64,000 nucleotides of DNA. Origin: Agrobacterium tumefaciens_K. Lineage in GTDB: Bacteria; Pseudomonadota; Alphaproteobacteria; Rhizobiales; Rhizobiaceae. The stretch is taken from the NCBI RefSeq assembly GCF_031801495.1, contig NZ_JAOEGC010000001.1:620001-684000 (forward strand), written 5' to 3'. Position 1 is the first letter of the stretch; the number at the start of each line of letters is the position of its first letter. This document shows, in pieces, positions 50,525-57,745 of this stretch. The translations under genes were made by a program, and so were the position numbers. A model generated the notes under the pieces. The model had not been told where the DNA came from. It made no database searches and worked only from the letters and a program-made list of their open reading frames with translations.

Positions 50525-51364
50525 ATGCGTGAACTCCTGACATTTCTCAGACGCAACACGCTGGCCGTTGTCGGCCTTGTCATTCTCGTTGCGCTCGTTG
50601 GCTTGATTACCGTCGGTCCGATGATCTCTCCCTATACGCCGACCAAGCTGGATATCCTTCACAAGCTGGAAGGGCCGACGTTCGCGCACTGGCTCGGCAC
50701 CGATGCTTTCGGGCGCGACGTGCTGACCCGCATCATGTACGGTGGCCGGGCGACGTTGACCATCGGTGTCGGCGTGGTCGCCATAGCTTTCGTGATCGGC
50801 GTTTTCTTCGGCATGCTGGCGGGCTTCGTCGGCGGCTGGCTCGACAGCATCATCATGCGCATTGTCGATGCGATTCTCGCCTTTCCTGCACTTGTGCTCG
50901 CGATTGCTTTGGCGGCGGCCTTCGGTCCGAGCCTCCAGAACGCCATGCTGGCCGTGGCGATCACGCTTGCGCCGCAGTTTGCGCGCGTGGCACGCAGTCA
51001 GGCATTGAGCATTTCCGTCAAACCCTATGTCGAGGCGGCGATCTCGCTCGGTCTGCCCACCCACCGCATTCTGCTGCGCTATATCTTCGTCAACGGTTTG
51101 GGGCCTTTGCTCGTGCAGTCGACGCTGGCGCTCGGCAGCGCCATTCTCCAGACTGCCAGCCTCGGTTTCCTCGGGCTTGGTGCGCAACCGCCGCTGGCGG
51201 AATGGGGGGCGGACGTCTCAGCGAACCTGCAATTCGTCCGTAGCGCCGCATGGGTGGCGCTGGCGCCGGGCATGGCAATCCTGTTGGCCGTACTCTCCTT
51301 CAATCTGATCGGCGACAGCCTTGCGGACTGGTTCAATCCGCGTCGTCGCAGCGAACTCGAGTGA
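50525..51364 (+). CDS. ABC transporter permease, DppC/GsiD-type
   Basis: A 279-residue permease. N-terminal helix LAVVGLVILVALVGLITVGP, the family HWLGTDAFGRDVLTRIMYGG, and the EAA-loop region EAAISLGLPTHRILLRYIFV. It forms the membrane channel with the preceding gene product. The next gene begins 12 bases downstream. Confidence 0.94.
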   Translation: MRELLTFLRRNTLAVVGLVILVALVGLITVGPMISPYTPTKLDILHKLEGPTFAHWLGTDAFGRDVLTRIMYGGRATLTIGVGVVAIAFVIGVFFGMLAGFVGGWLDSIIMRIVDAILAFPALVLAIALAAAFGPSLQNAMLAVAITLAPQFARVARSQALSISVKPYVEAAISLGLPTHRILLRYIFVNGLGPLLVQSTLALGSAILQTASLGFLGLGAQPPLAEWGADVSANLQFVRSAAWVALAPGMAILLAVLSFNLIGDSLADWFNPRRRSELE

Positions 51365-51376
51365 GGTTGATCGGGC

Positions 51377-52762
51377 ATGACAACGCTGACCATCAGTCTT
51401 GAGAAAGTCGATTTCCTGCCTCCGACACGCGTGACCGACGACACAAGCGTGCTGACCTTGAAAAACCTCGTTTTCGAACCGTTGCTGAAGTGGGACGATG
51501 GTTTCGTGCGCCCGGCACTGTTCGAGCGCTGGACGCATTCGCCGGATGGTCGTGAATGGCGCTTCTTCATCAGGGAAGGTGTAACGTTTCACGACGGCAA
51601 GCCCTGCGTGGCAGACGATATCATCGCCTTTGTCGATGGCATCCTCGAAGCCGTCGATACCTTTGGTATGAAGTGGTCCTATGCGCGTTATCTGAAAGAC
51701 GCCAGGATTACCGCAGAAGGTGCAGGGATTGTTCGCGTCGAGAACCCCGAACCGATTGCCGATATCCTCGATATCTTCTCCGAATTTTACATCAACCGCT
51801 TCGACGCGAGCGGGCATCCGCTTCTCGGCACCGGCCGATACCGGGTTGCGGAGTTCGAGCCATTGAAACGCGCCGTTCTGGAACGGATCAATGGTGATGC
51901 TGGACCACAACGTATTGTCGCACTGGCTGAAAAGCATGCCGAAGCGCGTTACGAGCAATTAAGGGTCGGAATTGCCGACGCCGTGCTCAATCTCGAGCGG
52001 GTGGAAGGCCGCCTTGTGTTCGATGATGCCTTCGAATGGGGCAGGGCGGTCAATACGCTGTCGGTCATGTATTACCTGAACTGCAACGAGGGTGTTTTCC
52101 GGTCTGGAGCAGCCCGTCTTGCCGTCAATCATGCTGTCGATACGGCGGCTATGGCGGCAGAGATATTTCACGGTCTGGCCGTGCCGTCCTCAACCATTGT
52201 CAGCCCATTTCACCTCGGAGCAGCGAAAGCTGGCCTCCAGCCGATTGCCTACAATCCTGAAAGGGCGCGGCGGCTGCTGGAGGGTGTTGATGCCGGCGAT
52301 ACGATCAGGCTGCGAACGCCAACCTTCATGCCGGAGCGCGCGCCTGAAATGAGCCGCTTCGTGGCGGCGTCATTGGAGGCGATCGGTCTGAAGGTGGAAA
52401 TCGAAACGGAATTGGACCGCCCCGAATATGCCCGCCAGATCGGCCGCAAGGAAATGGGCGATATGGCGATCTTCGATTCTTCGCCACACAGCACCTACCG
52501 CATCCTGAACGACAAGATTTCGAGTGAAACGCAGGCCGTCTGGTGGCAGGGCTATGATGACGCGGAAACAGAAGTGCTGATTAAAGCTGCCAATAACGCG
52601 GTCGAAGACGAGGCGCGGGACGTGGCCTATGCACGCTGCCTGACGCGGCTTCATCAGAACCCGCCATGGCTTTATCTGGTGCATCCGGTCGATGTCTTTG
52701 CGGCGCGCAGAGGCATCGGCGGGCTTTCAATCGATCACAAGGGCACGCTCAACATTCGCTGA
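51377..52762 (+). CDS. Leaderless family 5 solute-binding-like protein
   Basis: A 461-residue protein clearly related to peptide-type binding proteins (REWRFFIREGVTFHDGKPC, LGTGRYRVAEFEPLKRAVLE, ARLAVNHAVDTAAMAAEIFH), but starting directly with MTTLTISLEKVDFLPPTRVT and having no signal peptide or membrane segment. It is shorter than the exported binding protein four genes upstream. The frame is intact, has a plausible GAGG upstream, and is tightly spaced in the operon, so it is probably expressed and cytoplasmic: either a ligand sensor or a catalytic derivative of the fold (inference). A missed upstream signal is unlikely because the upstream permease ends 12 bases away. Confidence 0.8.
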   Translation: MTTLTISLEKVDFLPPTRVTDDTSVLTLKNLVFEPLLKWDDGFVRPALFERWTHSPDGREWRFFIREGVTFHDGKPCVADDIIAFVDGILEAVDTFGMKWSYARYLKDARITAEGAGIVRVENPEPIADILDIFSEFYINRFDASGHPLLGTGRYRVAEFEPLKRAVLERINGDAGPQRIVALAEKHAEARYEQLRVGIADAVLNLERVEGRLVFDDAFEWGRAVNTLSVMYYLNCNEGVFRSGAARLAVNHAVDTAAMAAEIFHGLAVPSSTIVSPFHLGAAKAGLQPIAYNPERARRLLEGVDAGDTIRLRTPTFMPERAPEMSRFVAASLEAIGLKVEIETELDRPEYARQIGRKEMGDMAIFDSSPHSTYRILNDKISSETQAVWWQGYDDAETEVLIKAANNAVEDEARDVAYARCLTRLHQNPPWLYLVHPVDVFAARRGIGGLSIDHKGTLNIR

Positions 52763-52792
52763 GCGGCCCGTTCGCACGGTTAGGAAAAAACG

Positions 52793-53176
52793 ATGGAAAA
52801 AGACTACGCGATCACCTTCTTCTATTACGATGATATTCACGCCGTTGCGCCGTTCTACGAGAATGTGCTCGGGTTCGAGCTGGTGCTGGATCAGGGACTG
52901 GCGCGCATCTACCGCATTGCAGGCAATGCCTATTTCGGCATCGTTGACGGCAATCGTGGACATCTGAAACATCAGGAAAAGAGCGCGGTTCTTCTCACCA
53001 TCGTGGCGGAAGATGTCGAAGGCTGGCATGCCAAGGTGAAGGCAGCTGGCGTCAAAGGGCAGTCCGAGATGCTGCGCGGCACCTACTGCGAACATTTCTT
53101 CTTCGAAGACCCAGCCGGTTACGCCATCGAGATCCAGCGGTTTCATAATCCGGACGTCGCGAAGCTGTTCAAATGA
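52793..53176 (+). CDS. Small VOC-family (glyoxalase/dioxygenase-fold) protein
   Basis: A 127-residue single VOC module: TFFYYDDIHAVAPFYENVLG, FELVLDQGLARIYRIAGNAYF (as parts) and the C-terminal FFFEDPAGYAIEIQRF with a Glu metal ligand. The first metal position is Tyr/Asp-rich rather than the usual His, so metal binding is uncertain. GGAAAAAACG precedes the ATG. Its stop overlaps the start of the NTPase-SUMF1 gene (ATGA), so the two products are made together and may work together. Confidence 0.8.
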   Translation: MEKDYAITFFYYDDIHAVAPFYENVLGFELVLDQGLARIYRIAGNAYFGIVDGNRGHLKHQEKSAVLLTIVAEDVEGWHAKVKAAGVKGQSEMLRGTYCEHFFFEDPAGYAIEIQRFHNPDVAKLFK

Positions 53177-55236
53177 GCGCAGATCTTCCCACTTTGTCGA
53201 ACGCGCTGTCAGCTACCGCCCGTGCACATGGCGACACGCCTCTGTTGGCATTGCCGGACGGTTCCGTGGCCGATCTGAAGAGCGGTTACATTCCACTGCT
53301 CGTGAATTTCAGCTTCGAGGACAAGGCCGCCAAGGGTCTGCGCAAGCTGAAGGATCAGTCAGAGCCGGAGCCAGCGGTGTATTTTTCAGCGCTGGAAATG
53401 GTCCGCGATCATCCCGCCCTGCTGCTGGCGGGGGAAACAGGTAGCGGGAAGACAAGTTTCGCCCGGCATCTTGCGTACCGTCTGGCGGCCGATGATGTTG
53501 CGCCCCGCGCTCTTGCGCGCAACGATCTCGGCGCTGTTCACGAGGAACAGTGGGGTTTCGAGAATGTCCTGCCGGTTTACGTCCCGGTGGTGGGTGGCAA
53601 CACGTTTGCCGAACTTTTGGATGGGGCCAGTCCCGGCATCGAAGGCATTCTTTCCAGCGACAACTGGAACGCTTCGCATGCGACGCTTCTCATAATCCTC
53701 GATGGCGTGGAGGCGGCAGGGGCCAGCGTGCTTTCCCTGCTGAATGACGCGCTGACATTTCAAGTAAGCCATCCGCGTGTCCGCGTGCTGGCGCTCGGCG
53801 AAATTTCCGCGATCAAAGGTCTGGCGCTGCCATCGGCTTTTGCGCGTTACGATCTCCTGCCATTGCTTGCGGTTCAGCGTAGGGATGCGGCATCCAGGCT
53901 GGCGGGGCTTGATCTTGGTATCAGGGGAACTGCCTTGGGTGCCGCGGCTGCCAACCCGGCGCAGTTCGCGATGGCATTGAATGCGGACAATCGCGGAGAA
54001 ACAGCAGAATCGATTGTTGACGACTGGCTTGCAAAGGTTGCTGGCGATGCCCGCACGGCCACCTTCCTGAGCGGGCTGGCATTCGATGCGCTAGCCGGTA
54101 CGCTTGATGATCCGACGCTTCTTCCGATCACGCGTGTCCGCCAGTTGCTTGCCGCACGGCATCTCGCTTCTACCTCTGCCGTTGAGGCGGTTCAGCAATT
54201 CCGCCGTGATCCCCGCCTGTGGCGGCCGGTGCTTGAAAGCCTTGCGCGCAGGCTTGCCGGTTCAGAGGCCGCGAACGCGTTGATCGAGGCATTGATCGAC
54301 GGTGATGGTGAAGGGATGTTGCGGGGCGCGCTCTTGGCTGCCGATCTCATGACAGAACCCGGCGTCTTGCGTGAGCGTGTCGCCGCTCACCTGCTGACGA
54401 TCGTGCAGGGAGGTCTGCTCTCCGCATCGGAGCGGGAACAGGCGGGCCGGAAGCTGTCAGTCTGGGGCGATCCGCGCGATCTTGAGGTGCTGGCAACTGT
54501 ACCGGGTGGCCGGTTTGTTTTCGGCTCCAGCACCCATCCGAATTCCGCACCGCCGCACCATGTTGAGGTTGGTGATTTCCGCATTGGTCTCTACCCCGTT
54601 ACCAATGCCGCCTATGCTGGTTTCATCTCGGAAACGGGGCGTTTGTGGCGCAGTCCCGACGGGTTTTCGGCGGAGAGACGCAATGCTCCGGCGACGGATT
54701 TGACATGGCGTGATGCCGAAGCCTATTGCGAATGGCTGACGGAGCGCTGGCGGGCAGAGGACAGGATTGGCGCTGGCGAAATCGTGCGCCTCCCGACTGA
54801 ACCGGAGTGGGAACGTGCTGCCCGTGGCGATCAGCCGGATGCGGGTGACGAAACCGTCGTTTATCCCTGGGGCAACGTCTGGGTGGCCGATGCGGCCAAC
54901 TCCGAAGAGGCCGGTTTCAACAACACCTGTACGGTTGGCCTTTTTCCAAACGGCCGCTCTCCGTACGGCTGCTACGATATGGCCGGGCAGATATGGGAAT
55001 GGTGCACGACGCTCTGGGGCGAAGATATGGCAACGCCTAGTTTTCAGTATCCGTACTGCGATGACGGACGAGAAGAACTCGATGCCGCGCCCTCCATTCG
55101 CCGGGTTCTGCGGGGTGGATGTTTTTCCAGCGGAAAGCTGAAGGCATGCTGTACCTATCGCGGCAGTCTGGAACCTGACGGGTTCTGGCGAGGCAATGGT
55201 TTCCGCATCGTGGTTGCGAAAGTGGCGGAAGGATAA
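53173..55236 (+). CDS. NTPase (STAND/NACHT-like) fused to a SUMF1/FGE-like domain
   Basis: A 687-residue cytoplasmic fusion. The NTPase domain has Walker A GETGSGKTS at residues 87-95 and a hydrophobic Walker B LLIILDGVEA near 175-184; a helical middle region follows; from about 437 to the end lies a SUMF1 (formylglycine-generating-enzyme/C-type-lectin-fold) domain: VPGGRFVFGSS, LYPVTNAAYAGFI, LTWRDAEAYCEWL, VRLPTEPEWERAARG, YPWGN, DMAGQIWEWC, RRVLRGGCF, GNGFRIV. The paired active cysteines of true FGE are not cleanly kept (Ser at the first site; CC shifted at the second). It ends a transporter operon and overlaps the VOC gene. NTPase-SUMF1 fusions are better known as signalling or conflict proteins; here the context is metabolic. 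Function unknown. Confidence 0.8.
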   Translation: MSADLPTLSNALSATARAHGDTPLLALPDGSVADLKSGYIPLLVNFSFEDKAAKGLRKLKDQSEPEPAVYFSALEMVRDHPALLLAGETGSGKTSFARHLAYRLAADDVAPRALARNDLGAVHEEQWGFENVLPVYVPVVGGNTFAELLDGASPGIEGILSSDNWNASHATLLIILDGVEAAGASVLSLLNDALTFQVSHPRVRVLALGEISAIKGLALPSAFARYDLLPLLAVQRRDAASRLAGLDLGIRGTALGAAAANPAQFAMALNADNRGETAESIVDDWLAKVAGDARTATFLSGLAFDALAGTLDDPTLLPITRVRQLLAARHLASTSAVEAVQQFRRDPRLWRPVLESLARRLAGSEAANALIEALIDGDGEGMLRGALLAADLMTEPGVLRERVAAHLLTIVQGGLLSASEREQAGRKLSVWGDPRDLEVLATVPGGRFVFGSSTHPNSAPPHHVEVGDFRIGLYPVTNAAYAGFISETGRLWRSPDGFSAERRNAPATDLTWRDAEAYCEWLTERWRAEDRIGAGEIVRLPTEPEWERAARGDQPDAGDETVVYPWGNVWVADAANSEEAGFNNTCTVGLFPNGRSPYGCYDMAGQIWEWCTTLWGEDMATPSFQYPYCDDGREELDAAPSIRRVLRGGCFSSGKLKACCTYRGSLEPDGFWRGNGFRIVVAKVAEG

Positions 55237-55320
55237 GCGGCGGAGACGCCTGTACTATTCCATCGACATCGTGACCAAACTGGCGGATGATATCGCCAAT
55301 ATCGTTTGGAGGGATAAGAG

Positions 55321-56349
55321 ATGGACGCATCCGCCAAACCAGACACCACATATGGCGATGAACCCGGCATACGTTTTGCAGTCCTCCTCGATACGCAGGG
55401 AGGCAGTCGGCAAATCGATCTGCGAGCCTTGCTGAACTGGAAGCCGCAGGACGGTGTTTTATGGTTGCACCTCGAACGGGATCATCCCGCGGCGGCCGAC
55501 TGGATCAACCGGGAAAGCGGCCTCGACCCTCTGATCTGTGAGGCGTTGCTGGCGGAAGAATCCCGGCCTCGCGTTGAGCCCGTGAATGACGGTCTGCTGA
55601 TTATTCTAAGAGGCGTTTGTGGCGCCACCCCGATGGGCATTGTGGAAGAGAACCAAGACCTCGATCTTGTTCCCCTGCATATCTGGGCAGATGCCAACCG
55701 GCTTATAACTCTGCGGGATAGCGGTCATTACATAACCGCCTTGCGCGATATCCGTTTCGCTTTGAACAAAAAGGTCGGGCCGCGCAATACCGGCGAGTTG
55801 CTGGCTGTCGTGGGTGACAAGCTGGTCAGGGATCTTGAGCCTGTTCTCGATGCGATGGACGAAGAGGCTGATGAACTTGACGACATGATCTTTCATAAGG
55901 CCTGTGGGGAGGTTCGGGAGCGTCTGAAGCTCTTGCGCAGGAGGTCCGCTCAGTTACGCCGCTATTTGATGCCGCAGCGTGATGCACTCGTCCGCATCGA
56001 ACACGATGACGCGCCCTGGCTATCGGAGCGGGACAAGCTCCGGATTCGCGAAGTGATCGACAAACTCGTCAGGTTTGTGGAATATCTAGACGCGATCAGG
56101 GATCGAACGGCCATACTTCACGATGACCTTTCGACTGTCATCGGCGAGCGCATTGCGCGCAACTCCAACCGTCTCTCGGCTCTCGCGGCGCTACTGCTGC
56201 CTCCGAGCGTGATTGCCGGTCTTTTCGGAATGAATGTCGGCGGAATTCCCGGTGTAAACGATACCTGGGCCTTCGTTCTGATCGTCGGCTTTGTTATCGC
56301 CCTTTCAGCAGGCACACTGATGTTTCTGCGAAAAGTCGACTGGTTGTGA
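55321..56349 (+). CDS. CorA/ZntB-family divalent cation transporter
   Basis: A 342-residue inner-membrane metal transporter. The long cytoplasmic domain includes LLAEESRPRVEPVNDGLLIIL; two C-terminal helices (LSALAALLLPPSVIAGLFGM and TWAFVLIVGFVIALSAGTLM) flank the pore signature GMNVGG, with the following residues GIPG as in ZntB rather than the MPEL of CorA. ZntB proteins move Zn2+. GGAGGGATAAGAG precedes the start. It starts 84 bases after the SUMF1 gene on the same strand, but nothing links them functionally. Confidence 0.9.
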   Translation: MDASAKPDTTYGDEPGIRFAVLLDTQGGSRQIDLRALLNWKPQDGVLWLHLERDHPAAADWINRESGLDPLICEALLAEESRPRVEPVNDGLLIILRGVCGATPMGIVEENQDLDLVPLHIWADANRLITLRDSGHYITALRDIRFALNKKVGPRNTGELLAVVGDKLVRDLEPVLDAMDEEADELDDMIFHKACGEVRERLKLLRRRSAQLRRYLMPQRDALVRIEHDDAPWLSERDKLRIREVIDKLVRFVEYLDAIRDRTAILHDDLSTVIGERIARNSNRLSALAALLLPPSVIAGLFGMNVGGIPGVNDTWAFVLIVGFVIALSAGTLMFLRKVDWL

Positions 56350-56399
56350 CTGGAGCGACCGGGAACCTTCGCTCCCGGTCATCGTCATGCCATCGGATT

Positions 56400-57497
56400 T
56401 CAGAAGAGGCGGTCCAGCCAGTCATGCGGATCGGCTGCACGTCCAAACTGAATATCGGTTAGCGCAGACTTCAGACGTTGAGTTACAGCACCGGCGTTGC
56501 CATCGGCGATCGTGAAGCCATGGTTACGGCCCTTGACCTTGCCGATTGGCGTGACCACAGCAGCCGTCCCGCAGGCGAAGGCTTCCTTCAGTCGTCCGCT
56601 CCTGGCATCTTCCTGCCATTGATCGATGGAATAGGGCTCCTCCCGAACCGTAAGGCCCATGTCGCGTGCCAGCGCAATCAGTGAGGCGCGGGTAATGCCG
56701 GGTAGGATGGTGCCGGTGAGCGGCGGCGTCTGCAGGGAGCCGTCCTCGAACACGAAGAAGATGTTCATGCCACCGAGCTCTTCTATCCAGCGGCGTTCGA
56801 CCGCATCAAGGAAGACAACCTGATCGCAGCCTTCGCGTTGGCCTTCCGCCTGGGCGGCAAGGCTCGCCGCATAGTTGCCGCCGCATTTCGCAGCACCGGT
56901 TCCACCCGGAGCAGCGCGCGTGTAGTTTTCCGAAACCCAGAGCGTCACGGCCGAAGCTCCGCCCTTGAAATAGGATGCGACCGGCGAGGCAATCACCGAG
57001 AAGATATAGTCGGTGGCGGGTCTGGTTCCCAGTGCAACTTCGCTGCCGATCAGGAAGGGGCGCAGATAAAGGGACGCGCCTTCTGCTGTTGGGATCCACT
57101 CACGGTCGGCACGGACCAGCGCACGCACCGATTCAACGAACAGGTCTTCCGGCAGCTGCGGCATGGCCAGACGCTCTGCCGAGGCGCGGAATCGCTTTGC
57201 GTTCGCATCGGGGCGGAACAGCGTCGCACCGCCGTCCGGCAGGTGGTAAGCCTTCATACCCTCGAAGATTTCGAGAGCATAGTGAAGAACCATCGATGCC
57301 GGATCAAGGTCAAACCCCTTGCGCGGTTCAAGCTTCCAGTCGTGCCAGCCGCGATCCTTGTTGTAGCGCAGCGTTATCATGTGGTCGGTGAATATCTGTC
57401 CAAAACCGGGGTTCTGGAGCAGTCGCTCACGTTCGCTCGCGGATACCGGATTGGGGTGCTTTTCGACGCCAAGGGTGAGGGTGGTGCTGTCGCTCAT
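56400..57497 (-). CDS. ilvE: Branched-chain amino acid aminotransferase
   Basis: A 365-residue fold-type IV PLP enzyme for the last step of Leu, Ile and Val synthesis. Visible are the ALEIFEGMKAYHLPDGG segment, YLRPFLIGSE, the PLP lysine in GAAKCGGNYAAS, EELGGMNIFFV and the ACGTAAVVTPIG phosphate site. Length and N-terminus are of the long eukaryote-like class (about 360 residues), common in rhizobia. ATG 57497 is chosen over an upstream in-frame start at 57542, which would add 15 residues with no ribosome-binding site. Confidence 0.95.
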   Translation of the reverse strand: MSDSTTLTLGVEKHPNPVSASERERLLQNPGFGQIFTDHMITLRYNKDRGWHDWKLEPRKGFDLDPASMVLHYALEIFEGMKAYHLPDGGATLFRPDANAKRFRASAERLAMPQLPEDLFVESVRALVRADREWIPTAEGASLYLRPFLIGSEVALGTRPATDYIFSVIASPVASYFKGGASAVTLWVSENYTRAAPGGTGAAKCGGNYAASLAAQAEGQREGCDQVVFLDAVERRWIEELGGMNIFFVFEDGSLQTPPLTGTILPGITRASLIALARDMGLTVREEPYSIDQWQEDARSGRLKEAFACGTAAVVTPIGKVKGRNHGFTIADGNAGAVTQRLKSALTDIQFGRAADPHDWLDRLF

Positions 57498-57687
57498 GTC
57501 TCGCCTGTTCTTTCTGACTGACGCAAACGTGCTGTCTCGCACGCTATCAAAAAAACCCTACCTCGGGTCTTGCGATATTTGGTTGCGTTTATGTCTCGAT
57601 AATAAACGATATTGGCATCAGATTCGATCTATCCGGACAAGTAGCCGAAATTCGGGATCGAGTATCCTTTAGACGGGAAAACAAACA

Positions 57688-57714
57688 TAAGGCGCTCTTT
57701 TTGAGAGCGCCTTA
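57688..57714 (-). terminator. Terminator after katG
   Basis: TAAGGCGCTCT and AGAGCGCCTTA form an 11-bp stem with a 5-base loop, followed on the minus strand by ATGTTTGTTTT. It begins 32 bases after the katG stop. Confidence 0.8.
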
Positions 57715-57745
57715 TGCAGTTTTATCGATTTTCTAACGGGCCGGC

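Noticed and set aside
53173..55236. NTPase-SUMF1 gene as part of a diversity-generating retroelement
   Set aside because: No reverse transcriptase, template repeat or accessory protein is present within the window on either side.
53173..55236. NTPase-SUMF1 gene as an anti-phage defence system
   Set aside because: Domain architecture would allow it, but no nuclease, toxin, mobile element or other defence gene is nearby and the operon is a transport one.
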